A DNA stretch of 64,000 bases from Thysanoteuthis rhombus (taxonomy: Eukaryota > Mollusca > Cephalopoda > Oegopsida > Thysanoteuthidae): the NCBI GenBank assembly GCA_963457665.1, contig OY735209.1, positions 63,775,116-63,839,115 on the forward strand. Reading direction: 5' to 3'. Each line of letters starts with the position of its first letter. Position 1 is the stretch's first letter. Below the pieces are notes generated by a model. That model ran no database searches and was not told the DNA's origin. It was given only the letters and a program-made list of their open reading frames with translations. A program made the position numbers and the translations under genes. This document shows, piece by piece, positions 14,651 to 28,140 of the stretch.

Positions 14651-16030
14651 CGTGTTTCCTGTTTATTTTTCTGTGTCCTTTGTTCGGTTAAATTGAGGTC
14701 TTTCTCACATTCCTAAGCACGCTCAACAATTCGGAATAGAGATTTTCCAATAGTTTTGTATCCCCTAACTTTTCTGAAAATGCTCTCGATGACAGTTGTC
14801 TTAACATCCTTTGGGTTGTGTTCTGGTTGTTACCCTGAAGCACATCAGCCCCACCCATTCAAAGTAGGTGAATTTGCAGGGCCTTTTGGGACCAATGACC
14901 CAGTAGGAACAGCCAGGATAGATTTGATCTTGCAAATCATTGGAGTTTTACGCCACACTGGCTCATGACGTGTTCGACGGTCCGGGTAGTTGGTATTATT
15001 TAGCCCTGTCCATCAACATTCTAGGTATCATGTTATAGGTTGCACTGGGTTACCTGGTTCCAGGGGGAAGGATTTATCCCCTACTTAAGCTTACGCTGAT
15101 TTGTAGTATTTGTTGGAGTCTTTATTTCAACTCAGGGTAGATTGAATAGATACACTTGCGTGTATTATTTGTTCCGACAGATCTGAGTATTCTAAGGTTT
15201 TTTTCAATTTCGGATTCTAATGTATTCTACAAGGGTTTTAGTAGTGATAATCTGAATATGATTAAAAAAATGATATGTGCATAAAGAAAGAACCGAAGTA
15301 GTGACTCCAAACACTAATAATGTGACTTTTTTGAGGGGGATGTTATTCAACATTCCTCCTTTCCCAGTATTGTGATCTATGTTTCCTGATATATATTTAC
15401 ATGAGTGGTCAGTTTGCTGCTTGAAATATTCAACATACGAATCCGTCCCAAGACTGATCAACAAATCTTCAGGTGGGTGATTATACATCGTTCTATCTAA
15501 TTTCTATCAAGTCTTGACTCAGAAAGAGTCCTTACAATGTTGTTAAAGTATGAGACTGATTTTTTTACGAGACATTTAAAAGGGACAAAACATAGCTCAG
15601 TAAAACTCCACCAGTGACAAGTTGTAGGAACAAACTTTCTAAACAAGTGTAGTTTTTAAACTAAGTTCTTCATTGGATGCAGTAGCTGGTAGCAATTGAA
15701 AATGTTTTCCGAGCTAGGGACTGTCCTGGGTTAGAATTAAATTTTCCTTTAATTTAATTTTATTAGCTCCAAACAACACTCAGTTTGTAAGCCAATATGG
15801 GAATCATACCTGCATAGAGAACTTACTTAGGGAAGAATTCCATGTAGTGGGAAAAAAGGCTTCCACATCACAATATTCTCACATACATATTGTGAGCGTC
15901 ATCTCGAATTTCTGTAAATTCAGGATTCGTTACAACAATAAAAGCGAAGATATTCAAAACTTTTCAGCTAATATTATTCATGCTTCAGTTACACATCCAT
16001 CAATTACGATCATGTTGAGGGCTTGCAACC
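14651..16030. other. No recognised gene; possible 5' remnant of LINE copy B
   Basis: Contains a patch of higher GC (14820-14960) and short frames at 14756-14968 (+) and 15204-15488 (-). None carries motifs I can assign. Confidence 0.4.
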
Positions 16031-16560
16031 GGAAGGCTTTTCAGCTCTCATTTGTCCTTTTTCTTATTTCTGCCTTTTTCCATTCTTATTCCCTATATCA
16101 ATTAATTCCTGTCTCTTTTACTTCTTTCCTCTCTTTTCCTTTCTTTATTTCTTTTTATCTCCTTCTCTTATTCTTTTCTTATCTTTCCTCTCTTTTCCAT
16201 CTCCTTCTTTTTCCCTTCTTTGTCTTCAATCCTTCTATTCTGTCTCTCTCTTTCTTTTTTTTCTATCGTAATGCATCTACTCCCCCTATCTTTTTATTTC
16301 TTCCTTCCTTTATTACACTCAAACCTTCACCTTTTTGTTTCGACCTTTTTGTTTCGACCTTTTTGTTTCGACCTTTTTGTTTCGACCTTTTTGTCCCCCC
16401 TCTCTCCCTCTCTATCACTCAGTTTCTCTTTCCTTTTCCCTATTTCTTCTCTTCTTTGTTTCTTTTTTTCCTTCCTGCCTCTTTCCATCGTTTTTTTTAA
16501 AATCCATTCTCCCCCACTCTTTCTCTTGTCTCCCCTTTTCCACCTTTATTCTTTCCCTTC
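16030..16560. repeat. Polypyrimidine tract with 14-bp tandem repeat
   Basis: The plus strand is overwhelmingly C and T for about 500 bp. Inside it, 16328-16392 is a tandem array of a 14-bp unit, GACCTTTTTGTTTC, in more than four copies. The long overlapping plus-strand frames here (up to 217 codons) are Phe/Leu/Ser low-complexity translation of this tract, not genes. Confidence 0.9.
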
Positions 16561-18107
<1,547 letters not shown>

Positions 18108-18130
18108 AACATTAGTAAAAACTGTTTTTG

Positions 18131-18158
18131 TAGGGTTAGGGTTAGGGTTAGGGTTAGG
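18131..18158 (+). repeat. Interstitial telomere-type block (TTAGGG)n
   Basis: Four consecutive TTAGGG-frame units, with a partial fifth, lie 25 bp from the end of a long (TA)n tract. TTAGGG is the telomere unit of molluscs and vertebrates. Confidence 0.9.
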
Positions 18159-18830
18159 TAATCCAACGTGATATTAGGCAACTTTGAAACGAATGCTCTT
18201 TTTTCAGAAAACAAACTTGTTAATACCTTTGGGAATCTGAACTCCTCCCCATAGCAATTCCCTCAAACTAGTGAAAAAGTGAAGGTATGGCTACTTTTGA
18301 GACTACCTATCTTCCTGTAGGCCATTATAATTAGCTTTGAAATGACATTTGTTGACAGGTCATTAGTACCACTGAATAGCTGTATTTTCTATTTGATAGA
18401 AAAACCTACGGTGATTCTGAACGTGTTCAGCATCTCAAACGAAGTCGTCTAGGATGGGTTATTCGCTCTTTGACCCCCATCAACAGATGACTTCCTAACA
18501 TTTCAAAGGGAATGTTTTGATTCAAATTGGTTGATGGGATAAATTTGACTTTATATAAATAGCGAGGGGAAAATTCAACGAGATGAAGTCAACACGGACA
18601 ACAGAGAACGCCAATCTTGGAATAAGTGAAAGAATCTTAAAATGTATGGAGTCCTTTATACTACGAAGCAAATACCCAGACAGTGATAGCAAAGCACAGA
18701 AGCACCGTAGATGCAGATACAAAGGTAACGATGAAAGTTTCATAGACCAAGAAAACAACATACGAGGGGGAGCTACAAAGAATAAATTAAGAAAGAAAAC
18801 TGATCTATTTAGACATTTAGTAAGACCAAA
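18159..18830. other. Unassigned, partly open on the plus strand
   Basis: A plus frame from 18583 runs about 80 codons through non-repeat DNA rich in Lys, Arg, Ser and Asn before entering the microsatellite. No domain is recognised. Confidence 0.25.
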
Positions 18831-18861
<31 letters not shown>

Positions 18862-18964
18862 AATATATATATATATGACTGTCTATATATATATATATGT
18901 ATATATATATGTGTGTGTGTATGTGTGTGAATGTATATATATATATGTGTGTGTGTGTGTATGT
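18831..18964. repeat. (CA)n-(TA)n-(TG)n compound microsatellite
   Basis: CA, then interrupted TA, then TG, with a second TA and TG block. Confidence 0.97.
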
Positions 18965-20609
18965 ATTTATGAAAGAAAGATAACATTCACCACAGAGATG
19001 ACTGATATAACGACATCAAAGACTACACTGGGTTGCAGGATAAATGTTCAGTACAAATAGTGGTGAACATGAAAAAGTGGATGTTTACTCTGCCGATAGA
19101 CTCAGAAACTGAGGAAAAGCAGGAGATGTACAATCTAAAATTATCATCTGATGATTGCAGTTTGAGAACCGACAGAAATCTTTTACACAATATCCAGAAA
19201 ATAGTCTGGGTTAAGTAAGAACCGTTAATTGAAGACCAACAATAATTGGTACTGATGAAAGAATATTCTATGTAGATTAGGATAAATGGATCGATGTTTT
19301 TAGGCTTTTTTAGGGCGAATTTTAAAAGCGTTAGAAAACAACAGGACTAGAGAATTCAAAAAAAGAAATGCACTGCTTTTGATAGCTACTGCAACCAAAG
19401 CCACTTCTTCTCTGCTTATAAGATTTTAAACAAGGCCAACATGCTCAGATTCAGCACGAACTACACAGGACAATATCTTCCTTTGATCAGTAATCTAATG
19501 ACCAAAGCCTCAAAGACTTGGAAACTGAAGAAAAATAAGTATCAATCTTTGACCGACTTTATATCTTATGTATGTCATGCGCTTAATGTCGAATCACTGT
19601 AGCCCCGCTAATGGCCGCCCCGACAAACCACCTGAGCGGACTTTATTTTTCTTTCATTTGCTCATCCGTGTTTATTTGTGTTTCTAGGCGCTTGTAGTCA
19701 CATTTTCAGGGGGCACAATCTAGGAGTTCTGCATAGGTACGCTACTAAGCTCCACCTTGAAATTTTCCTTTTTATGCTATTTTTTTGAATTTTTAATTTT
19801 TTTTTACTTGAGTGCCTTTTGGGGTTTCTACGGTCGTTTTGGACCAACAATGCCCAAAATCTTGTGGTGGTGGTGTTTTTTTAAAAAAATGAAATTAGAA
19901 AAAAAAAGATTTTGAGAAATAATGATTTCAGATTGCTTTCTAGATAATTGATCATGGTACACGTGCAAGCTATGCAGATTCATATATGCGACCTACAGTG
20001 ATCTATGTCACTAGTCAAGTCTCTAGAGAATATTTTCCGGAGAGATCCTACTGAATTTGCTCGGGTGGAAGAGTCCATTATTTCGAATTGAGAAAACAGT
20101 ATATATCTATCAGCATAAGTGTTATCTTTAAGTGGCATAATCAATTGTTACAGCCTAAAAGAATTGTTAATATAAATAGATTTCCAGGATTGAACCAACT
20201 CTGATACATTCGTAAATCTCTGAAATGTTGGAACTCTTTCCCCAATAGCGTGCAAGACTTGCTTCAATAACCATCACTCTACAGCAGTTGCTCTGTTCTA
20301 TCTTTGGAAAACCGACGATTGTTTTTTTGCTTTTTCTCTGTCCATAACTACGATCTGCAAAAAAAAAAAAGACAAACAAAACAAAAATGCTTGTATTGCT
20401 TTCTCAGATTGTCGATCGTATCGGAGTGTCATTTGTAAAAACAATAAGGGCAGGGCTGCGTAAAGGCTACCATCTTGGTAGACGCAAGTTCGAGACTCAC
20501 ACAACATTCATTTCTCTATTTATTTAGTCCACGACTTTTCGAATCACTACTTATCTAACAATGGTCCCTGTCAGAGTACAGTTTCTCCTCAAACACTCTA
20601 TTTCTTTAT
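18965..20609. other. No recognised gene
   Basis: Short frames (19033-19218 on the plus strand; 20167-20507 on the minus strand) without motifs. AGTTCGAGACTC near 20490 resembles a pol III B box, but a matching A box is not convincing. Confidence 0.4.
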
Positions 20610-20616
20610 ACACACT

Positions 20617-20697
<81 letters not shown>

Positions 20698-20714
20698 ACA
20701 CACACACACACACA
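20610..20714. repeat. (CA)n-(TA)n-(GA)n-(CA)n compound microsatellite
   Basis: Four dinucleotide blocks in succession. Confidence 0.98.
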
Positions 20715-21231
20715 TTATCTTCTCGATTAAAATTATTTCTTTCTATTTTGCTATATCGGCATTAGGAATAGGATATAAATATACAGTGCCATAAAATACT
20801 GTAGATGAAAGTAAGATCTTTTTTCTGACCAAGCCTTAGTTGTCCGCTCAGGTAAAGCAATGATCAAGACGTTTGTCTAAAACTCAGAGAGTCTTGACTT
20901 AGTATTCCCATTGTGAGCCTAGTGTGCAAATCTCTTCATGAAGACTAATTTCACCTGCACCCGGCATTTAATTGGGTACATCCCAAGGTGTGTCATTAGA
21001 ATAGAGTAATCTGTTTGGTACTACTTGCATCTTGCCAAAGGGTTCTAATAAAAAAATATCATAGTTATAAAGTCTTAGTCTCTACCAAACTCAATACCCG
21101 CAGGGATTCCCCGGACTTGAGACTTAATGCTTTACCTTACGCATAAATTCGTCGCAAAATTCCTATAATACAAGAGATGAAAGAAATACTTTGTTCATAT
21201 AGTTGTTTCTTTCACAAAACCAACCAAGACG

Positions 21232-21238
<7 letters not shown>
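20715..21238. other. No recognised gene
   Basis: Ordinary composition with a patch (21080-21150) faintly like a reversed tRNA-type promoter; too weak to call. Confidence 0.4.

Positions 21239-21307
<69 letters not shown>
21239..21307. repeat. (TA)n microsatellite
   Basis: Pure TA run. Confidence 0.98.
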
Positions 21308-21308
<1 letters not shown>

Positions 21309-21402
21309 TAACATAAAAACAGAGATATTCTTTAAATGTACTTCATGGTTGATCCATTTTCCAGGATAAAAAATATTTTGCATTGTACTGATGAGGTTGA
21401 TA

Positions 21403-21405
<3 letters not shown>

Positions 21406-21436
<31 letters not shown>

Positions 21437-21450
21437 ACACAGACACACAC

Positions 21451-21487
<37 letters not shown>

Positions 21488-21515
21488 ATTATATATATAT
21501 GCATATATATATATA

Positions 21516-21562
<47 letters not shown>
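21406..21562. repeat. (CA)n-(TA)n compound microsatellite
   Basis: CA run passing into a long TA run with GCATATA interruptions. Confidence 0.98.
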
Positions 21563-21567
<5 letters not shown>

Positions 21568-21734
21568 ACGTATCTGATACAATGAGATTAATGCATTTTA
21601 ACATCCTTACACAACAAAGTGACAGGATTTGCACGATATTCCTCTACTCGAAAATATAGCAACAAGACTGGATAACCAATGACCAAGATATGACTATTTC
21701 TGTTTCTGTAATACAAACTCGGCACCGTAGAAAA

Positions 21735-22420
21735 TTGATGAACAGAAATGATGACATCAATAGTCTGAGGAACTTTTGAAATGATAACGATCCTTGTCTC
21801 AATTACAGAATGTAACCCAAACAGAAAGAATGACATCAATAGTTCGAATATCTATTGGAATTATGATAACACATCTCAAGATGATATAAATATATCTGAT
21901 CAAAGCTAAAGAATGGGTCACAGAACGGATTCTGGTAATAAAACACAAAAAAGAGAAGGAAGGAAGTTAGAATAAGACACAAAAGCCCATAACGCCGGTT
22001 ATTAACGGGAAACAGAGAAGGTACAGTCTGGGAAAAGCAAAAAATAAAAAAATGTCAAGAATGAATCAGTTGGAAGTTTTCGATTGATACAACAAAGATA
22101 GGGATGTTTGTCTGGAAGATTCAAAAAAACAAATTCTTAGATATTATAAGGTATAATTGGTTCAAGTTGAGTTTTTTACTGAACGTACATCTCGGATTTT
22201 TTCCTGTCTAGACTGCCAAATGTTTTGTACATCATTCAAAATCTGACATATATAAAACCGTATTAGCCGAACACGTTGGCCGGGAGGAAGTTGTAGGTGT
22301 TTAATGCTAAATCTGACAGGAAGATATACACTACAGAAAAAAGCACGATTCAATCTTCTTACCACGTGAAACAATTATTTCAAAACACATCTGAAACTAT
22401 TTTTTAAGCTATCGATATGA
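21735..22420 (+). repeat. Dispersed repeat copy B: 79-bp units plus conserved body
   Basis: Collinear with copy A at the start of the window and in the same orientation. Units start at 21741 and 21820, again a 79-bp period, so the period itself is conserved between copies. The body continues with matched blocks to about 22420. Base changes and small indels are scattered, except across 22219-22277, which is identical to copy A. It begins about 170 bp after the microsatellite at 21406-21562. Confidence 0.85.
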
Positions 22421-22613
22421 ATAATATATCCTTATATCATTTAGTCCAATGTTATCCTTTTGTTTACTCAGTCGATTCTTCAAACAGAAATCAGATCGAC
22501 AGTCGTTCCAATGTTTCAAATTTGAGACTTGAAATCAGAATTGTACTAACTGAACCTCGTTCATTACCTGTGTCCAGAAATCAATCATACACCTGTTTGA
22601 TTTTATATCAGGT

Positions 22614-22995
22614 CTAACATTTTCCAAGCTCGGGTAGTATGATGGTCAGCACACGCAAAAGGTCATAGTTCTGATTACCGATACAAGCGGAAAGTGTTGA
22701 AAATAGTTGATTGGACAAAATGGCAGAGAAAGCAACCGGTCTGGGTGAAAAACGACTCTTATTCCAAACACTTCGAATTCTATTGAGGCCTTTTGACGCG
22801 TTATTTGAAGTCCCTCCGGTAACCAAGCTGATATTAAACGTATCACTCTCAGCCTTCCTTTGGACCAGCGAGACCAAGAAGAGAATTCTGACGACTATGC
22901 ATGCTATACACTTGGCCCACGCGATACGCCCTGTACAAACAGTGGGGAGGCCATTCATTTATAATTTGCAATTATTTGTTCAAGAGGTTTTCTAA
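22614..22995. other. Unassigned patch open on both strands
   Basis: A 95-codon plus frame (22711-22995) begins with two Met codons (MDKMAEKATG...). A 114-codon minus frame covers 22614-22958. GC content and codon mix differ from the AT-rich flanks, as expected for an exon or a fragment of a mobile element. No domain, signal peptide or membrane segment is evident. The plus frame ends in a clean stop. Two overlapping open frames argue against simple coding on either one. Confidence 0.3.
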
Positions 22996-23278
22996 AATCA
23001 TTTCCCTAGGCTTTCCACTCTAATCTTGCTGCTTTTCATCTCGACAGTTGGCTTTGAAGCTTGAGCTGCTAGGCCTGCATGCTTAGTATTGAGGAAATAC
23101 TGGAGGCAAGTCAAACCCGTTCTCGAGTATGGCTTGCAAAGTGAAAAGATTGCTCAATAGGTTTAGAGATCAGCTCTATTATAAGATGTCAGCCGATCAT
23201 ATGATGCAACGTCTCTCAGTCAACTGACTTTCGGGTCTGTCCTTCTGGACCTTGTCAGGGTTTACTGGCTTACAGCAA
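22996..23278. other. No recognised gene
   Basis: Mixed composition, no motif, ends at a (CA)n tract. Confidence 0.5.
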
Positions 23279-23285
23279 ACACACA

Positions 23286-23341
<56 letters not shown>
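23279..23341. repeat. (CA)n microsatellite
   Basis: CA run with one T interruption. Confidence 0.98.
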
Positions 23342-23344
<3 letters not shown>

Positions 23345-25080
23345 AAAATTCCATTGTTTCAAAAGATAGAATAGAAAACACCATATCATATATAACTACG
23401 ATGCAAGGGGTATTGCAGAAAATTGGGTATTGTAGGGATTCATAAAACTATTCAATCAATCCTTCCTCAGCTATAGATCCCCTAAATTCAATGTCAATTT
23501 TATTGGGAAATTAAGGAGTTACTGCATAAGCAAATTGAGAAAATACATGAACGTTTGAGGTAAAGATTTTTACATATTCTTGAGAATCGAAAAAAAAATT
23601 TCCCTGGTTTTCCCGAAAATATAACCTATTATCCACCAACGAATGGCCTATAACTTTGAAAATCCATTGAAATTCATTGAAACCTTTTGGATATATTGTG
23701 AGAGCATATAATTACGGTACTGAGAAAATAGCTCAAAGAATTCCTGAGGTCTATCCACCACCCATATTTCAACAAAATGTCATTGAAATTGATTGAGAAC
23801 TACTGAAAATATCGTGTGAGCTAACTGACATGCAGACACGACTGAACGCATAAACATCTTTCAACATCCTCCACAGACATGAACGAGCACTTCACTCGTT
23901 AAAACGGTGGTTTCCAAGATATTCTGCTGCGGAACCCTTAAACAAATTTCAAAAAAATCGAATAAGCCATATCTATGTCCAAAAGATCATGACCGCCACC
24001 TTTATTCCAATAGGACCTCAAATGAAAGAAAAACATGTTTGAGACGTATGAAAAATACTTTGAAAATTAATAACAGAAATTTGACTTCTCTGGTTTCAAA
24101 ATCGTCAGATTTGTCATATAAATTTTAAACGTCTATTATGGATACTTTGTCTCGTAACCTGCTAATCAGCGTGATTTTACATGTGTAGCCAGGGGCTTTG
24201 TGATCCATTGGAAGGACATATAAGTGCACAGCATGTCATTTAAGTGCATGATAATGCCAGTGGATCAATTTAATGATTCCATCCATTTTAATAATTAGTT
24301 GAATTGTTCTGTGCTGACGTAAAGGAAAATATATCGCCCATTGTGACGTTTTATATGAAAGATGATTTGTTAAAAATTTTCATTTGTCGTATTAAAAGTC
24401 CTTTTCTCCATTAATGTCTCTTTTAGAGATAAAACGTGAATCGCCCACATTGTTGCTAAGGAAAGTCACCAAAGTCGCTGCTAAGGGAAGAGGACCCTTG
24501 GGCCCCGGACATTGAACCCGCACCCTGTCGATGTGCTTTTTCTTCAACTCCCGAAATCGAAAACTGGAGAACAACTGCAATGCGAAGAAATCTGAATTGA
24601 AGAGTCCGCGCACCTCGAATGGATTACTTAGTTAAACTTTAACTAAATTCAAACTAAATTCTTGCTGTTGCTAATATCATTGATGACTTTGATTGTGACT
24701 GGGTTGGCTCAACTCGGACAAGTTCCAACAAAGTTTGCCCAAATCCTTTCTGCAGATATTTGAAGACATGATGTGGGCGGGGACTGGAGTTGGCAGGGTG
24801 AAATTTGCCAGAGTGAGCTTTAAGACCATGTCATAGTCATTTTGAAAAGATGTTATTAAAAGCAGATTAATGTTGTTGCTACTTGGACTGGAATTTCCTC
24901 TGGCAATTCCATGTAATATCGAAAAATTGAATTCGCATATTTGATGCAACGTCCAGTCTGTTTGAATATTTAGTTTTTTGTGCTAAGATATCTACAAAAG
25001 CTTGATTCACACAATATGTTGCCACAAAATTGGAATAGCCTGTTTATATAAGTCCATCTATTCGTCGAATTGATAGCATT
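23342..25080. other. Long stretch without a recognised gene
   Basis: Repeated CCATTGAAATTCATTGA-like wording (23660-23800) suggests an old dispersed repeat. Short frames at 23907-24128 (+), 24392-24613 (-) and 24677-24949 (-) have no assignable motifs. Confidence 0.4.
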
Positions 25081-25172
25081 AATAGCATCAGAGAATTGTT
25101 ACCGCAACACCCTCTAACTAAGCTTTTTAAGGAATATCTGAGGTAAATTTCAATTAGATTTTTTATTATCGA

Positions 25173-25745
25173 CTAACAGAAATCTTGTTGGCTTTTCTTT
25201 ATTTTTAAATGGATTCTGTAACCAATAATAATCTTTGCTCTCCAAATCCGGAAAGACAATTCATCTCTTGGATCCCTAGAATTATTTCGCAGTAGAAATG
25301 ATTTGCTGGTCAATTTTCTTAACTGGTACTCCTTTTTGAGGCAGCTCAACTGATAATCATCCTTTTGTTCCCGTTCCCTGGCAGAGACTTGCCCACCGAA
25401 TGGGCCAGAGATGGTGTGTGTCAAAGACTGGGTCCACCAGTGCAATGCGTCAGACAATGAGGTTATACTAAGGCTGTGCATTCCTACACACATTGGGATC
25501 CATTGGATTTGTCCTTGGGCTCTTCTGCTATTACTCAGCCGAGCTGCAGGGGATACAGCGCCCCGGGGCAGCACTGTTCCATTGCACTTAACGGATTGTC
25601 CTAACGCTTTCTTGGCGGCAGTCGGTTTGGTTGCTTAGCAAACCAAAGCTGCGTCGTCTGGAGCTATTTTTCCAGGGTGTTTCCTATTTTCCCCACGTAA
25701 AGCCCTGACCTTGTGTCACATTTTGCTCTGGTGGGAGAGTAAATA
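25173..25745. other. Higher-GC patch with open frames on both strands
   Basis: A 133-codon minus frame (25173-25574) overlaps a 75-codon plus frame (25411-25638). From about 25380 to 25720 the GC content is visibly above the surroundings, with CpG-containing words such as GCGCCCCGG. An imperfect inverted motif, GGTTTG...CAAACC, is at 25624-25644. The patch ends at a (CA)n tract. No protein family is recognised; a dispersed repeat with a microsatellite tail is one explanation. Confidence 0.35.
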
Positions 25746-25747
25746 GC

Positions 25748-25758
25748 ACGCACATACA

Positions 25759-25813
<55 letters not shown>

Positions 25814-25818
25814 GTATA

Positions 25819-25862
<44 letters not shown>

Positions 25863-25895
25863 CGTGTGTGTGTGTGTGTGTGTGTATGTTTGTGT
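25748..25895. repeat. (CA)n-(TA)n-(TG)n compound microsatellite
   Basis: CA, TA with G interruptions, then TG. Confidence 0.98.
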
Positions 25896-26415
25896 TCGTG
25901 GTATATTCAAAATCGACAACTTCATATCTTTAGACATCATATTCTATAAAAAGTGTTTTAGATGTTTTTGTTGACAAAATTGTTTAAATCTTTTCAATTT
26001 TCTTTCAAAATTGTTTCATTGAATCAATTAGCTGTCAAACTGATACTATTGCAAGCGGTGTGTTTTTCAAATTTAATTCTAGATACTCTCGCGGCTAAAA
26101 AAACAAAACAATTTATTCAAACAATTATATATCAACTCATATGTTAAGGCTGATCTCTGATTTTATCACAGTTACCTACCCAGCATGTTTTCAGTATAAT
26201 ATCATCAAAAAATAATTTGAAGGTAGATCGTGAATAAGTTTACTACTACTTCCTTTGCATTGAGCTATATATAAGATGATTTTTATTCAATTTTAACTGA
26301 CAATGAAATCGGAAGTTTCTCAAAATTGTATTATAAATCTATTTCCCATCAAATAGATATTATTGGTATCATTTGTTATTCAATTTTATTACTATAAGTA
26401 AATGTTATATGCCTC
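25896..26415. other. AT-rich, no recognised gene
   Basis: Only short AT-driven frames, such as 25962-26147 on the plus strand. Confidence 0.5.
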
Positions 26416-26500
26416 CACGACGTAGACGATAGAGAGGTATGGTGAATCCTAGGGAAGGTCTATGCCAAACAACAGACATTAAGACTGACGATGAAATATT
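26416..26500 (+). pseudogene. RTE-type LINE 3' terminus (copy C)
   Basis: Translation gives VNPREGLCQTTDIKTDDE, matching the VNLEEGLCPTTD-type C-terminal end seen in copies B and H, followed by a GACGATGA-type tail. Only the last stretch of the element is recognisable. Confidence 0.6.
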
Positions 26501-26839
26501 ATATCTGACGTTTGTCTTACTATATCATTCCGTAATTTTAACATAATTTCCATCTTACAGATATTGTGTTGTACGCACCAAACCTTGTGATATTGTCGAA
26601 ATAGAACAACGTCAAGCGGACTCAGCACCCAGATTTATGACTATTTAATACTGTAAAAATAACCAGGGGATTATCTTAGACTAAGTCATACCGAATCTTG
26701 AAGAATTATAGTCAACGACTCTCTGCCACAGAGTAGGCTTCAAGTAGTTGTCGGACCAGGGTTAAAGCAACAAACAACCTTATTTGAAACTATAGCAGTG
26801 AATAAGATGAGCATTCAGGTCGCCTCTTACTACTCCTGA
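26501..26839. other. No recognised gene
   Basis: Nothing beyond ordinary AT-rich sequence is seen. Confidence 0.5.
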
Positions 26840-26873
26840 CCAGCCAGCCAGCCAGCTAGCCAGCCAGCCAGCC
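26840..26873. repeat. (CCAG)n microsatellite
   Basis: Eight tetranucleotide units with one C-to-T change. Confidence 0.95.
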
Positions 26874-27285
26874 GTCATAATTTGCGTTGAATTGCCACCT
26901 GATACGAATCAGTATCGATGCCTTGGTAATCATAGGCTATTTTTGCACTTGAAGGAGTACCTGCTAATTTTAACGGTCAGTCTTCAAGCCGAAATAAAAC
27001 TTTCAGGATTTGAATGTCTTTCCAATTTTGACACTCAGCCCAACACAGTCATCTTTTAGCAAATATGATTATGTAAATTCTGTAAATATCTCTAAAGATC
27101 TTGGACTTTTCTTGTTTATATATGTATATATGCATCAGGGATGGATATGTGATCCGACAGAATTATCATAAATTGCGTTATACTATATTGAAACTCTTAT
27201 TTAAAATGATCTCCTATCATTACACGGTTAATATGCCACTTGGCCGAGACAACGTATGTAGAATAGATAATTGAAGAAAATGGGA

Positions 27286-27368
27286 CTGCTGCAGGAATCA
27301 AATTTGTGACCACTAGGTAGACGTTTCAATGTAGTGTTGCACTCACCATTGAGCTGAACAGCTGCCGG
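27286..27368 (-). repeat. tRNA-derived SINE head
   Basis: On the minus strand TTCAGCTCAATGGTGAGT is a good A box, and AATTTGATTCCTGC about 35 nt downstream is a fair B box. Order and spacing fit a tRNA-type pol III promoter. The T arm is degenerate, so this is a SINE relic rather than a tRNA gene. Confidence 0.6.
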
Positions 27369-28140
27369 CATTATCATAATAGCTATGATTTCAACAGCTC
27401 TTTGGCCATAACGACCCTGAAAGGGGCTGCCGGCTGTTCTAGGATCAAAACTTAATTTTCAAACCGATGTAAAGAACAAGTGCGTCTGTCTGTCAATCAC
27501 AGATTTCTGTCTGTTTGTCTTGGACCTTTTTGATGAATAAAAGTTTCGCGTTGAAAAGAGTTGAAGAAAAGGATTAGTTCTGTATATGGAATCTCAACAC
27601 ACGGACTTCAAAGAGGGTCAAATAAGTAAGAGTCAAGAATGATACGTAAAAGGATAGAGATATTTGCTAAAGGTTAACAGCTGAACTCGGTCGGCCAAGA
27701 AGGTAAAGAAGACCAAAAAAAGAGGGTTTTGAACTCACTTTTGAGTGTCTATGGATGAAAGATTTGGCTGGGTATTGGGGATGGTTTCTCCAGCAATTCG
27801 TTTAAACTTTTCTTCCCTCAGATACTACTGGGCTTTACATTTCCACCCATAGATATACCGCTAGCATACCAATGGATATTTCACTTGTCAGTATCGAAAA
27901 CAACACTTCCGTTTTTTCGGCTAGAAAGAATCAGTTGGCTGTTATAGGGTTAAAACTCTTTTAAAGTATTATAATAATGTTTACTTAACTGACAAATTAT
28001 ACCTTATGTAGTCTATGAGAGTTGTTGTCAAACTAACTGTGTGGCAACACTCCAAGATATGTATTTGATTTACAAAGTACGCAAACAGAAACAAAATAAA
28101 ATTAAACCAAAAGGTTTTAGTAAACAATGAACGAAGTATT
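27369..28140. other. No recognised gene
   Basis: Ordinary composition; no motif or repeat seen. Confidence 0.5.

Noticed and set aside
18522..18986. 154-codon minus frame
   Set aside because: About half is (HT)n/(IY)n microsatellite translation; the rest has no motif.
19147..19180. CTGATGA...GAAA, another hammerhead-like core
   Set aside because: The intervening sequence cannot form stem II.
20450..20510. B-box-like AGTTCGAGACTC
   Set aside because: Has an extra base relative to the consensus and no acceptable A box at the expected distance.
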